A stretch of 64,000 nt of DNA from JAKACA01 sp963735115 (GCA_963735115.1 CAVTJR010000003.1:434001-498000); one strand, 5' to 3'; counted from the stretch's first letter, positions 23,106 through 32,611 are shown. A program made the numbers and translations. Notes: generated by a model not told the origin, from the sequence alone.

Positions 23106-24239
23106 TCAGGCGATCCCGAGCAGCTCGGCGCCGTTACGCCAGAAGAACCTTTCCTTGGTGTCGTCGTCGAAGGTGTCGAGCTCCGCACCAAAGCGCTCGA
23201 AGGGCCGCCGCCCACCCTCCGGGTGGGGGTAGTCGGTCGAGAACATGAACAGCCCCGGACCGCACTGGTCGATGAGCCAGGCGGTGTCCTCGAACGAAAA
23301 AGGCGTGAAGCGCACCTGACGTCGTAGGTACTCCGAGGGCAGCAAAGGCAGTGACTTGAGGTCGGGCTCCGACCGGGAGAAGGACCGGCAGGCGTGGTCC
23401 ACGTTGCGCAGCAGTGCCGGCACCCACGAGGCTCCCAGCTCGATGGCGCCGCCGCGCAGGCCCGGATGGCGCTCGAAGACACCGTCGAGGGCCAGGCAGG
23501 CGAGGAAACGCTCGGGCGAATGGTGCAGCACGGGAAAGTCCTTGGCCCGCAGGTTCTCGCCGCCGCCAAGCCAGTCCGTGGGCAGCGGGCGGCCGTTGTT
23601 GTGGAAGGCTTTGGGCAGAAGCTTGCCGCCTCCGACATGGAGCACGAAGGGCACGCCCGCGTCGGCGAGACGCGCCCACACGGGCTCGATGTCGACGTGC
23701 GCCGGCGAGAAGTCACCGGGGGCGTCGGAAGGGATCCACATGGCGGCGACACCTTCTGCAAGCGCCTCGTCCAGCGCTTCGGCGGCCAGAGCAGGGGCCT
23801 GCAAAGGCAGGAAACCCACTGCGTTGAGACGCGGGTCGTAGCGGCAGAAGTCGACCATTGCCCGGTTGAGCGCTCGGGTGCCGCCGTAGAGCAGCTCGAG
23901 GTCGTCGCTGCCTGTGAACTGCGCCAACGAAAAGGTGGGGAATACGAGCTGCGCCGAGATGCCAAGCGCGTCGAGCACTCGGGAGCGCACGTCTGCGTCC
24001 AGGGCGCCGGGCGCCATCCATCCTTTCGGACCGGCGAGGACGTCGGCGGTGACATCCTCGTCGCGCTGCTGCGCCCACAGTGCCGGCAGAGACGACATGA
24101 GCTTGGCGGCGCCGGCTCCTGCCTTGTCGAAGCCGAGCGGACGCAGTCGGTCACGCACCTGGGGATCGGCGTACGTCGGGAGCCATTCGTCGACCTCCAT
24201 GAGGTGACTATCGGCGTCGAACACCGCAGAGCTGCGCAT
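23106..24239 (-). CDS. Amidohydrolase-2 family metal-dependent hydrolase
   Basis: A 377-residue TIM-barrel amidohydrolase. It starts with VFDADSHLMEVDEWLP (the DxH metal site) and ends with FSTDYPHPEGG, the family's final Asp/His strand; FVLHVGGGKLLP lies in the middle of the barrel. The ATG has a strong gaggaga ribosome site. Members include decarboxylases and ring-opening hydrolases of aromatic or small acids. It is monocistronic here, so the substrate cannot be inferred. Confidence 0.85.
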   Translation of the reverse strand: MRSSAVFDADSHLMEVDEWLPTYADPQVRDRLRPLGFDKAGAGAAKLMSSLPALWAQQRDEDVTADVLAGPKGWMAPGALDADVRSRVLDALGISAQLVFPTFSLAQFTGSDDLELLYGGTRALNRAMVDFCRYDPRLNAVGFLPLQAPALAAEALDEALAEGVAAMWIPSDAPGDFSPAHVDIEPVWARLADAGVPFVLHVGGGKLLPKAFHNNGRPLPTDWLGGGENLRAKDFPVLHHSPERFLACLALDGVFERHPGLRGGAIELGASWVPALLRNVDHACRSFSRSEPDLKSLPLLPSEYLRRQVRFTPFSFEDTAWLIDQCGPGLFMFSTDYPHPEGGRRPFERFGAELDTFDDDTKERFFWRNGAELLGIA

Positions 24240-24381
24240 GAACTCTCCTCAAACGGCCTAGCAACGGCGATGCCAATGGTATTCGGAGGCGGCTGGCACT
24301 GCAGGGCTGAGCTTTCTGTTCAGCCCGGAGGCTGACCGCCGCCAGCGTGCCTGATAGGTGCCTAATACCGCCGAGCGGGCC

Positions 24382-25440
24382 TCAACTCGCCCGCCTCCGG
24401 ACGAGCCAGAGGGTCACGGCGATGAGCAGCACCGACAGGGCGAGCAGCCAACCACCTTCGATCCACTGGAACGGCCAGAACCGGCTGGCCGGCTGGTAGC
24501 TGGTCAATTGCGTGTACCCGTGCTGGGCGAAGCACTGCGCGAGGGTCTCCTGCGACGGCTTGCCAAGGGGTCCCGGGGGGGAAGCACACGCCTGGAGGAG
24601 GTCATGGGGCGCGTCGCGCCACCCATAGAACGCGAACTTGCCGCCCTTGGTCCACCACTGGCTCATGACCCAGGCGGAACCAGGCACGTTTACTGCCCTG
24701 GTGAGCAGCGGCGACAGATAGTGCTGGCGCAGGAGGTTCGCAGCCACGAGGGCGAGTCCGGTGTAGGCGGCCAGGGTGGCGACGATCGCGGGCACGACCC
24801 GGCGAATGACCATGCCGGCGAGGCCGCCGATGGCGAAGGCGGCCAGCGTCCAGGCGGCGAAGGAGACCCCGCGCAGGTCGAACAGGGCGAGAGAGAAGGG
24901 GGATGCCTCGGAAAGGTTCAGAGCCGGGTGCCCGGTGGCGGCGAAGTACGGCTGGTAGTACCAGGAGACCAGCACGCTGAAAGCTCCGCCGGCGGAGGCC
25001 ACCACGACCCCGAGCGCCACGAGCTTGGCGAGCGCCCAGCGCGACCGCCCGAAGCCCTGGGTCCAGGCGTAGCGGAAGGTGCCGGTCTCGAGCTCACGCG
25101 CCAGCACCGGCGCACCGATGAACGCCCCGATCAGCGGTGGCACGAGCTGCAATACATAGCCACCCTGCAGAACATGGTTCATGAAGTTGAAGTTGGTGAT
25201 CAGGTCACTGCAGGCAGACGAGGCTGGGTTGCAGGCGGTCGCGGCGGCGTAAGCGTGGTGAAGCTGAAGGCCGAGGATCCACACGTACGCCGCCAGCGCC
25301 CCCAGAAACGCTGCCACGCCGCCCAGCGCGATCCGGTGCTGGCGCCAGATGACCCAGGCCATCCGCCGCCACGGCACCGGCCGCAGGCTCGCGCCCTCCT
25401 CCTGCCGGGCGGGCACGATCAGCGTGGTGAGCGCGGTCAT
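24382..25440 (-). CDS. ABC-2 type transporter permease
   Basis: A 352-residue membrane protein with six or more hydrophobic segments (about 40-60, 108-125, 160-185, 200-225, 235-255 and 325-345) and a large extracytoplasmic loop between the first two. Its start overlaps the stop of the ATPase gene by 4 bp, so they form one exporter. It is the third gene of the GntR-led operon; the substrate is unknown. Confidence 0.8.
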   Translation of the reverse strand: MTALTTLIVPARQEEGASLRPVPWRRMAWVIWRQHRIALGGVAAFLGALAAYVWILGLQLHHAYAAATACNPASSACSDLITNFNFMNHVLQGGYVLQLVPPLIGAFIGAPVLARELETGTFRYAWTQGFGRSRWALAKLVALGVVVASAGGAFSVLVSWYYQPYFAATGHPALNLSEASPFSLALFDLRGVSFAAWTLAAFAIGGLAGMVIRRVVPAIVATLAAYTGLALVAANLLRQHYLSPLLTRAVNVPGSAWVMSQWWTKGGKFAFYGWRDAPHDLLQACASPPGPLGKPSQETLAQCFAQHGYTQLTSYQPASRFWPFQWIEGGWLLALSVLLIAVTLWLVRRRAS

Positions 25441-26348
25441 CTCGTCACCTCCGACGGTTCGGCATGCCGGCCGCGGGACGGGCCGCGCAGCGCCGAGGCG
25501 CCAGGCTCGCGCAGGTAGGCGAGGGCGAGTTCTTCCAGGCCGACCGGATGCGCCTCCCAGCCCGGCGGGACCGGATCATCCGCGCTGGCCCGGACCAGCA
25601 GGTGGGCCTGTGCCTCGGCACGGCGGACATGCACCACCGGCCGTTCAGCATATGTACCGGCCTCATCGGTCGGGCCGGTCAGTACGCGGTGGCTGGCGAG
25701 CAGGTCGTCGACCTCATCGGCCACCTGCACGCGGCCCCGCGACAACAGGATGAGGTAGTCGGCCACCCGCTCGAGCTCGGCGAGCACGTGCGAGGACAGC
25801 AGCACCGACACACCGTCATCGACCGCCGCCGTCAGCACCGTGGCCATGAAGTCGTGCCGGGCAATCGGGTCGAGCATCGCCACGGGCTCATCGAGCACGA
25901 GCAGCCGCGGCCGTCGGGCCAGCGCCAGGGTCAACGCGAGCTGCGCCTGCTGGCCACCGGACAGCCTGCCGGCCTTCCGCTTCAGCGGGATGCCCAGCTC
26001 GACAAGGCGGGCCTCGGCGTAGGCCTGGTCGAAGCGCCGGTTCAGGTTGCGGGTCAGGTGCAGCATGTCGGCGGCCGACAAGTTCTTGTACAGGGGGGTG
26101 TCCTGGGCGACGAACGCGATGCTGTCCAACGCGGCGGGCGACCCGGGCGGCCGGCCGCCGAGCACGGTGACGCCGCCCTCAGACGGCACTGCCAGGCCGA
26201 CCGCCAGGTTCAGCAGCGTGGTCTTGCCAGCGCCGTTCGGGCCGACAAGCGCGGCCACGTGACCGGCGGGGATCGCAAGCGAGCACTCGCGCAGCGCCCA
26301 GGTGCTGCCGTACCGCTTGCCCAAGCCGCTTGCCTCGACGACGTTCAT
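25437..26348 (-). CDS. ABC transporter ATP-binding protein
   Basis: A 303-residue ATPase with all nucleotide-binding motifs: Walker A GPNGAGKTTLL, Q-loop in FVAQDTPLYKN, signature LSGGQQAQLAL, Walker B LLVLDEPVAMLDP and switch His in LLSSHVLAELE. A C-terminal extension of about 80 residues follows the core. The Asp-Glu-Pro-Val-Ala variant after Walker B departs slightly from DEPTSGLD. It powers the permease encoded directly downstream. Confidence 0.9.
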   Translation of the reverse strand: MNVVEASGLGKRYGSTWALRECSLAIPAGHVAALVGPNGAGKTTLLNLAVGLAVPSEGGVTVLGGRPPGSPAALDSIAFVAQDTPLYKNLSAADMLHLTRNLNRRFDQAYAEARLVELGIPLKRKAGRLSGGQQAQLALTLALARRPRLLVLDEPVAMLDPIARHDFMATVLTAAVDDGVSVLLSSHVLAELERVADYLILLSRGRVQVADEVDDLLASHRVLTGPTDEAGTYAERPVVHVRRAEAQAHLLVRASADDPVPPGWEAHPVGLEELALAYLREPGASALRGPSRGRHAEPSEVTR

Positions 26349-26408
26349 GCGACGCCCTCCGTTTCGCCGCTCGCCGCGCCGCCGCGGGTGCGTGACCCGC
26401 TGCGGCGC

Positions 26409-26831
26409 TCATAGAAATCCCGTAGCGCGCTCGGTGAACAGGGCCACGATCCCGTCCTCGTCCAGCCCGGCCACGTCCGCGGTGGTCAGCCAGCCCGAGA
26501 GGGAGCGGCGAAGCTCGGTCAGCTTCGGGAGCGCGACCTGGCTGAGCGTCGCCTCGATGAAGGTGCCCTGGCCGGGACGCCCGATCGTGAGGCCCTTGGT
26601 CTCCAGTTCGCGATACGCCTTCAGCACGGTGTTCGGGTTGATGGCGAGCGAGGCGACCACATCCCTGACCTTGGGCAGCTGGTCGCCTGGTTTGAGGTAC
26701 CCGAGCCGCAGGGCGTGCTCGACCTGCTGCACGAGCTGCAGGTAGGTCGGTACGCCAGAGGCGGGATCGAGTCGGAATTCGATCGGCGATGCCGCCCGCG
26801 TGGCCTCGCTGTCATCCTTACCTAATGTCAT
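26409..26831 (-). CDS. GntR/YtrA-type transcriptional regulator
   Basis: A 140-residue regulator: YLQLVQQVEHALRLGYLKPGDQLPKVRDVVASLAINPNTVLKAYRELETKGL in segments is the GntR winged helix. A short C-terminal dimerisation tail follows, as in the YtrA subfamily, which typically controls an adjacent ABC exporter. That is exactly the context here (ATPase and permease follow). It is transcribed from a leaderless promoter (26838-26865). Confidence 0.9.
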   Translation of the reverse strand: MTLGKDDSEATRAASPIEFRLDPASGVPTYLQLVQQVEHALRLGYLKPGDQLPKVRDVVASLAINPNTVLKAYRELETKGLTIGRPGQGTFIEATLSQVALPKLTELRRSLSGWLTTADVAGLDEDGIVALFTERATGFL

Positions 26832-26837
26832 AAGACA

Positions 26838-26865
26838 AGGCTACAGCAGATTGGGCGGCTGTCAA
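26838..26865 (-). promoter_or_regulatory. Leaderless promoter of the GntR-ABC operon
   Basis: On the minus strand TTGACA (plus 26860-26865) and TAGCCT (plus 26838-26843) are separated by 16 bp. The ATG begins 7 bp after the -10 box, so the start codon should be at or next to +1. This is the actinobacterial leaderless arrangement, and no ribosome site is present. Confidence 0.65.
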
Positions 26866-27005
26866 TGGCGCCCCTCTCCGAGCAGAGTCGCCTAGCGCTG
26901 CTCAGCCGTCCACCTCCGCCGGCCGCCGGCCGCGCATGGCAAACGGCGAGGAAGGTCTGATGGTCAAGCCTCCGACGTGGGGCTCGAGGGGAAGGGCGAT
27001 AGGAA

Positions 27006-27890
27006 ATGGAAGCGAACGTCGAGACGCGAACGATCGTCTTGGCGGATGGGCGGGAGTTGTGCGTGGAGGTCGGCGGTGACCTGTCGGGCACGCCGATCGT
27101 GGTACACGGCGGCACGCCGAACTCTCGGCACCTCTTCGGTCCGTCGATCGCCGATGCCCGTGCCCGGGGTGCGACCCTGATCTGCTACGACCGGCCCGGT
27201 TACGGCCGGTCGACGCCGCACAAAGGTCACTCCGTGGCCGACGGGGCGGCCGATGTGCGCGCGATCGCCGAGAGCCTCGGCATCGAGCGGCTTGCTACCT
27301 GGGGGGTCTCCGGCGGTGGGCCGTACGCACTGGCGTGCGCCGCGCTGCTCCCGGATCTCGTCGTTGCGGCCGCTGCGGTTGCTTCGATCGCTCCGTGGGC
27401 GGCTCCCGAGCTCGATTACTTCGACGGTATGGGCGAGCTGAACGTGGAGGACATCCACTTGTACTTCTCTGACCCCGACGCAGCTCGCAAGAAGGGCCAG
27501 CAAGAGCGCGAGCAGTACCTCGCGGCAACACCCGAACAGGTCGCCTCAGCCATGAGCACCCTGTTGTCGCCTGTGGACGCCGCCGCACTGACCGGCGACC
27601 TAGCCAACTGGCTGGTCTGGGCAATGCAGGATGGCTTGGTCCCCGGGGACGAGGGCTGGTGGGACGACGGCGTCGCTCATCTCGCGCCCTGGGGGTTCGA
27701 CCTGTCGGCGATCCGGGTGCCGGTCAAGGTGTGGCACGGCCGCCAGGACCGATTCGTGCCGGTGTCACACGGAATCTGGCTGGGCGAGCACATCCCCGGT
27801 GCCGAGACCGACATCAGTGGCGAAGATGGCCACCTCAGCCTCATCGGGCGCATCGGTGAGGTGCACGCCTGGCTGTTGGGCCGCTTCTAA
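27006..27890 (+). CDS. Alpha/beta hydrolase
   Basis: A 294-residue hydrolase with an HGGTPNSR oxyanion loop, DRPGYGRS, nucleophile in WGVSGGGPYAL, acid in WHGRQDRFVP and His in GEDGHLSLIG. The helical lid (about 150-215) contains AMQDGLVPGDEGWWDDG, a pattern seen in actinobacterial hydrolases of unknown substrate. It is divergent from the GntR operon, with about 170 bp between them. Confidence 0.8.
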   Translation: MEANVETRTIVLADGRELCVEVGGDLSGTPIVVHGGTPNSRHLFGPSIADARARGATLICYDRPGYGRSTPHKGHSVADGAADVRAIAESLGIERLATWGVSGGGPYALACAALLPDLVVAAAAVASIAPWAAPELDYFDGMGELNVEDIHLYFSDPDAARKKGQQEREQYLAATPEQVASAMSTLLSPVDAAALTGDLANWLVWAMQDGLVPGDEGWWDDGVAHLAPWGFDLSAIRVPVKVWHGRQDRFVPVSHGIWLGEHIPGAETDISGEDGHLSLIGRIGEVHAWLLGRF

Positions 27891-28240
27891 CCTCGACCCC
27901 ACGAAGGAGGTTGTTGTCCCCTCCGGCGTGGTGAAGCTTGGCGTTCATCGGAACAGCATCACCCCGATCCGGTGTCGCAAGCTTCGCGTCGAATCTCAAC
28001 AGACACTTGATGGCGCCGTCATTCTGCGCCCGCCCAACCGGCGTAGGGGACCGTCAATGTATGGCGATGACGGCGGGTTATTGAGCGACATGGCAGGACC
28101 GGTGCCAAGGAGGTGTCGAGGATCTTTTTGGCTCCGCCGCCACCCCGTTCGGCTCGGCAGCCAGACGGCCCCTTCCGGGTCCGTCTGACGCCTCGTGTGC
28201 CTCAGCAAGGGTAGCCCTGGTTCTTGGCTTCGGTGGGGAG
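27891..28240. other. Convergent gap without recognised features
   Basis: 350 bp between two converging genes. I see no coding frame, no tRNA-like element and no clear terminator hairpin. Confidence 0.45.
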
Positions 28241-30061
28241 TCAGCAGGTATTGGCGTGGATGTTGCCCTCGAACTCCGGATAGCCGAGCTTCGGGAACAG
28301 ATCGGAGCCGTACTGGGCGTCCTTGCCGAAGTCGTTCACCCCGGTGCCGGAGCTCACGTTGCCGAACTCGATCTTGCACGTCCCCCTCGTGCGCACCTCG
28401 GTCCAGTACGGATAGAACGCTACGTGGCCCGGCTGGTCGACCTCGGAGCCGGCCGGCGGGACCGAACAGCCCGTGGCAGTGACGGTGTTCCCCGGCGGGA
28501 CCGTCGCCCCCTCGCAGATGTCCTCGCTCAGCGCGATGTCGGTCTGGATGTACCACTGCGAATACTGCTTGCCATGGGAGGTGGGTAACGATTCGACGAA
28601 ACTCGACGGGTACAGGCTGGTGGGGCTGGCGCCCGTCGGCCACTCGGTGCGGTAGGGCGTGCCGTCGAAGTCGAGATCGCCGTTCTGCGTGAAGTTGGCC
28701 TGGCAGCCGGCGATCGGTGGCCCCGTAGCGGTACCGGTGCCCTGGTCCCAGCCGGGATGCGTGTCGTTGGCGGCATAACAGATGCCGTCGGTCGTCTCGT
28801 CGCCTTCCCCGGCACCAGTCGTGCCCTCGTCGCCCCCGACACACGTGCTGTAGGTCCCGCCGAGGTCGTAGGGATCGAACGGGTTCCCGTACTCCGGCGA
28901 CGTCGTGTACGAGCCGGTCACACTGTTACAGGCCTCGAAGTGGCCGGTCTCGTACTCAGTGCTGATATCGGTCTGCAGGGCCGCCCAGGGGATGATGTTG
29001 CCAGCTGAGGCCGTGTTGTACTCGGGCTGCCAGTTGGCAGGTGCGGTGTCGCAGTTCATGTCGATGTACTGGAACCCGTTCGCCGCCGATGCCTGCATGA
29101 AACCTGACGTATGTTGCGTCAGGTCGTCGATGACGACCTCGAAGGCATCGTTGCCTCCCAGCGCCCCTTGCACCGCCGGCGCAGGGGCGTCGAACATGTG
29201 GACGCTGATCTTGTCTCCCGGCTTCATGATCAGCGTGTCGCTGTTTGGCACGGAGCTATCGAAGTCGGCGACACCCGGCCCGGCCGGGCCCGTGGGGACG
29301 CCGTTCGTCTGAATGAAGGCGAAGTTGATGGGCTCCTCGCAGTTGGGCTGACAGGTCGCGTACAGATCCGTGCACTCCAGGCTGTGGATGGTGATGGCAG
29401 CGCACCACCCGGAGTCGCCGCAGCTCTCGTTGTCGACGAACGGTGGGTTGCCGGGTGGGTATAGCTGCATCTCCATCACTGCCGAACCTCCGCCTGGATA
29501 TGCGTTGTTCGGGCAGTTGAAGGCATTCGGGCAGCTCGGAGCGTTGGTATCCGACTCTGGGACACAAGGCAGCTGCGGGTAGGAGTAGGGGTCGCACATG
29601 GCCATCGAGAACCACGGAGCCGGCGAGAGCTCGAACCAGTCCGCCACGTCCTTCCCCGGGGTGCCGACGGTCGGGCCCGCCGAGGGGTCGACGGGCAACG
29701 TCTCGTTCCACGTGACGTCGTTGCCCGAGCCCGGCCGGGATGAGAGGAAGGTCATGTCGGGCTCGTCGTGTCCGATGTAGTGGCCATTGTCGTAGAAGCG
29801 GCCTCCCCATGTGTTGGCGTTGTCGACTCCGAGAATGCCGCGGACGTCAGTGCAGAGGGCCGAACGAGCGGGCGTCTCTACCGGACTGTCGCCATTGCAG
29901 TCGAACTCGCCCTGTTTCGGGATCGAGGCGGCAGTCGCCACCGAAGCGCCGAACGGCCGCGCCCCCAACTGTGTGCCGCCAACCGCGCTCGTCGAGGCGA
30001 TATCGGCCGCGGTGGCACTCGCCGAACCGAGCCCCACCAGCGTCACAACGTCAAGAGGCAA
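28241..30061 (-). CDS. Large secreted Cys-rich protein of unknown function
   Basis: A protein of about 606 residues. It is rich in Asn, Gly, Pro and Asp with about 20 Cys, several as adjacent pairs across loops (for example CDPYSYPQLPC, CQPNCEEP), which suggests an extracytoplasmic, disulfide-stabilised protein. The N-terminus (LDVVTLVGLGSASATAAD) looks like the end of a signal peptide with an AxA cleavage site. No ATG or GTG precedes it in frame; the only start is a TTG at 30061, which leaves no basic n-region. An ATG two codons out of frame lies just upstream. The gene may have lost its true start. I do not recognise a catalytic motif. Confidence 0.65.
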   Translation of the reverse strand: MPLDVVTLVGLGSASATAADIASTSAVGGTQLGARPFGASVATAASIPKQGEFDCNGDSPVETPARSALCTDVRGILGVDNANTWGGRFYDNGHYIGHDEPDMTFLSSRPGSGNDVTWNETLPVDPSAGPTVGTPGKDVADWFELSPAPWFSMAMCDPYSYPQLPCVPESDTNAPSCPNAFNCPNNAYPGGGSAVMEMQLYPPGNPPFVDNESCGDSGWCAAITIHSLECTDLYATCQPNCEEPINFAFIQTNGVPTGPAGPGVADFDSSVPNSDTLIMKPGDKISVHMFDAPAPAVQGALGGNDAFEVVIDDLTQHTSGFMQASAANGFQYIDMNCDTAPANWQPEYNTASAGNIIPWAALQTDISTEYETGHFEACNSVTGSYTTSPEYGNPFDPYDLGGTYSTCVGGDEGTTGAGEGDETTDGICYAANDTHPGWDQGTGTATGPPIAGCQANFTQNGDLDFDGTPYRTEWPTGASPTSLYPSSFVESLPTSHGKQYSQWYIQTDIALSEDICEGATVPPGNTVTATGCSVPPAGSEVDQPGHVAFYPYWTEVRTRGTCKIEFGNVSSGTGVNDFGKDAQYGSDLFPKLGYPEFEGNIHANTC

Positions 30062-30217
30062 CCACCGCAGAACATCCTTTGCCGCGGCCGTCGGTACCGG
30101 CGCCTCACTCGCCCGCCTCGAGCACGCCGGGTTTCGCGTCCCTTCCGTGTCGATTTCGCCGCTGCTCGCCCGTCACTTCGGTGTCAGAATCGAAAGCGAT
30201 CCGAAAGGACGGCAGTC

Positions 30218-30604
30218 GTGCGCTACAGCCTCTTGCTCCACTATCCCGAGCCGACCGCCGAGGAACTCGGCCCCGAGGCCATCGCCGAGGGGATGCGCGC
30301 GTTCCAGGCGTACGCGAAGGCCCTCGACGAAGCCGGCGTGCTCGCGAGCGCCGAGGTTCTCCAGCGGTCGAGCGCGACCACCACGGTCACGCTCGCTGCC
30401 GGTGAGCTGGTCGTGCAGGACGGCCCGTTCGCCGACACGAAGGAGCAACTCGGCGGCACGTTCGTCATCGATGTCCCCGACCTCGACGCCGCCATCGAGT
30501 GGGCGAGGCTGGCACCATCGGTGTCATGGGGCCACGTCGAGATCCGACCGACCGCGACCCGCTACCTGGACGGCTCATGGCAGGGCGCGCAGCCGGTCAA
30601 GTGA
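30218..30604 (+). CDS. YCII/DGPF-domain protein
   Basis: A 128-residue protein starting RYSLLLHYPEPTAEELGPE and containing VVQDGPFADTKEQLGG, the DGPF signature, then FVIDVPDLDAAIEWA. The GTG has an aaagga ribosome site 8 bp upstream. Its stop overlaps the GTG of the following sigma factor. DGPF proteins are the established genomic partners of ECF42-group sigma factors; their biochemical role is unresolved. Confidence 0.9.
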   Translation: MRYSLLLHYPEPTAEELGPEAIAEGMRAFQAYAKALDEAGVLASAEVLQRSSATTTVTLAAGELVVQDGPFADTKEQLGGTFVIDVPDLDAAIEWARLAPSVSWGHVEIRPTATRYLDGSWQGAQPVK

Positions 30605-31611
30605 CCGACAACGAGGCCCGTGCAGTCGCGGAGCGTGCCGCGCGGGCTTCGTACGGCCGCCTGGTGGCGTTGCTCGCAGCGTCGACACGGGACATCGCGC
30701 TGGCAGAGGATGCCCTCGCCGACGCCTTCGAGCGGGCGTTGCGGACGTGGCCGACGATGGGCGTCCCCGACAACCCGGAGGGGTGGCTCGTGACCGTGGC
30801 CCGTAACCGCATCCGCGACCTTCTCGCCTCAGCGGCCGTGCGCACCGCGGCGCCACTGGACGACGACGTCGCGGGCACGCTCGCCGATCCCGACCCGGAC
30901 GCCATCCCCGACAAGCGGCTGGAGCTGCTGTTCGCCTGCGCGCACCCGGCCATCGACCCCGCGGTGCGTACGCCGCTCATGCTCCAAGTCGTGCTTGGCT
31001 TCGAAGCCGATCGCATCGCTCGCGTGTTCGCCGTGCAGCCCGCCGCGATGGCACAGCGCCTCGTCCGGGCAAAGCGCCGCATCCGCGACGCCGGCATCCC
31101 TTTCCAGGTGCCGACGCGAGCGGACCTGCCCGCGCGGCTGCCCGCCGTGCTCGAAGCCATCTACGGCGCCTATGCAATCGACTGGCTCGATCAGCACGAG
31201 CGCATACGCGAATCGATCGCCGACGAGGCCCGTTGGCTCGCCGTGCTGACCGCGAGCCTGCTCGACACCGAGCCTGAGGCATGGGGCCTCGCTGCGCTGC
31301 TCACGCTCGCACAGTCACGGGCACCAGCACGAGCGGGCACGCCGTGGCCGCCCCTCGACGAACAGGACACCGCGCTGTGGGACCGCTCGCTCATCGCCGA
31401 AGGCGAGGCGCTCCTGCGGCGCGCTCACACACTCGGCGCCCCGCTCGGACGGTTCCAGCTCGAGGCCGCGATCCAGTCGGCGCACTGCGACCGGGCTCGG
31501 ACCGGGACCGTCGATCGCGCCACCATCGTCCAGCTCTATCGCGGGCTCGTTGCGATCGCGCCCACCACTGGAGCGGTAGAGGCCCTGTCAGCACTGGCGG
31601 CTCAAGCTTGA
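30601..31611 (+). CDS. ECF sigma factor, ECF42/SigJ-like with DUF6596-type C-terminal extension
   Basis: A 336-residue protein. Sigma region 2 lies in SRDIALAEDALADAFERALRTWP-like sequence (about 20-55) and the following GWLVTVARNRIRD. Region 4 is around 120-150 (VLGFEADRIARVFAVQPAAMAQRLVRAKRRIRDAGIPF in parts). A long C-terminal extension (about 160-336) with repeated helical motifs matches the ECF42 group, which lacks a classical anti-sigma factor and is controlled through the extension. It overlaps the DGPF gene by GTGA, so the two are one unit. Confidence 0.88.
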   Translation: MTDNEARAVAERAARASYGRLVALLAASTRDIALAEDALADAFERALRTWPTMGVPDNPEGWLVTVARNRIRDLLASAAVRTAAPLDDDVAGTLADPDPDAIPDKRLELLFACAHPAIDPAVRTPLMLQVVLGFEADRIARVFAVQPAAMAQRLVRAKRRIRDAGIPFQVPTRADLPARLPAVLEAIYGAYAIDWLDQHERIRESIADEARWLAVLTASLLDTEPEAWGLAALLTLAQSRAPARAGTPWPPLDEQDTALWDRSLIAEGEALLRRAHTLGAPLGRFQLEAAIQSAHCDRARTGTVDRATIVQLYRGLVAIAPTTGAVEALSALAAQA

Positions 31612-31778
31612 CAACGCGCTCCGAGCCAACCTGTCGACACATTCCATTGGTCAGGGGGCATCCGGGAAGCGCCGGTATGGACGTTCAGAACAGGCGCAGA
31701 ACATCCTGGACCATGCCGATGCGTTAGTTGAATGGCATCCTCTTGCGCGCCAACGCCGACCGTGGGGTCGTCGGTAGC

Positions 31779-32564
31779 ATGCCCATCATGTCGATGGCCG
31801 AGCCGCGGTCTCCTACGGTTCCGGCTCGGACTGCTCTGGGGGCAATAGCCGGACCGCTGTTCGTTAGCGCCTTCACCGTGATCGGTGCACGGCGGGCTGG
31901 GTACGACTGGCGGCGTCACGCGGTCAGTTCGCTCGCGATCGGACGTCTCGGGTGGCTCCAACGCTCAAATTTCGTGCTCACCGGCTCGTTGTACCTCCTC
32001 ACCGCATCTGGCCTTGCACGATGCCCGCGGCGGATCGTCGGGCCCGCCCTGGTCCCGGCGCTGGTGGGAGCAGCCGGCGTTGGCCTGATCGGCTCGGGCG
32101 TGTTCGTGACCGATCCCGTCGCCGGCTTCCCGCCTCCTTCGACCGATGGAGGTGAAGCGTCCACCACTACACCGACAAAAGCTGCGCCGAGTCGCTCGGG
32201 CACTCTGCACAATCTTTTCGCGATCCCGGTCTTCGTCGGGATACCTCTCGCAGGCATGTTGTCCGCCGTCTCCTCTGCAAGGAGCAGGGAGTACCGCTGG
32301 GCGGGTTACTCAGTGGGGTCGAGCCTCGTAATGGCGGTCAGCTGCGTACGGTTTGGCGCAGCTTTCGCTGGCGCGCCGAGTCCTGTGGCAAAGGGCGGGA
32401 TCTTCCAGCGCATCTCGATCGCGGCGGGGTTTGCATGGCTGAGCGCCTTATCCCTCCGTGCTTTTAGCCTCGGCTCGGCGAAACTGAAGCCCGCGAACAC
32501 ATCGCGCTGTGCGACCACGGCGCCGGCGGGGCTGATCCTCCCCTCGCCCGCGAGCGCCGAATAG
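31779..32564 (+). CDS. DUF998 family membrane protein
   Basis: A protein of about 261 residues with six or so hydrophobic segments; SSLAIGRLGWLQRSNFVLTG, TDPVAGFPP and LHNLFAIPVFVGIP are characteristic DUF998 stretches. The exact ATG is uncertain (31779, 31788 or 31794). The function of the family is unknown. A second DUF998 protein lies 2 kb downstream at 33995. Confidence 0.8.
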   Translation: MPIMSMAEPRSPTVPARTALGAIAGPLFVSAFTVIGARRAGYDWRRHAVSSLAIGRLGWLQRSNFVLTGSLYLLTASGLARCPRRIVGPALVPALVGAAGVGLIGSGVFVTDPVAGFPPPSTDGGEASTTTPTKAAPSRSGTLHNLFAIPVFVGIPLAGMLSAVSSARSREYRWAGYSVGSSLVMAVSCVRFGAAFAGAPSPVAKGGIFQRISIAAGFAWLSALSLRAFSLGSAKLKPANTSRCATTAPAGLILPSPASAE

Positions 32565-32611
32565 GTGCTGCAAGCACTCCGAATCAAGCGGCCGCAGCTC
32601 GTCGTTCCGTG

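Noticed and set aside
24358..25518. 386-codon plus-strand frame opposite the ABC permease
   Set aside because: The permease frame overlaps the ATPase by 4 bp and has clear membrane helices; the plus frame has none of the features of a gene.
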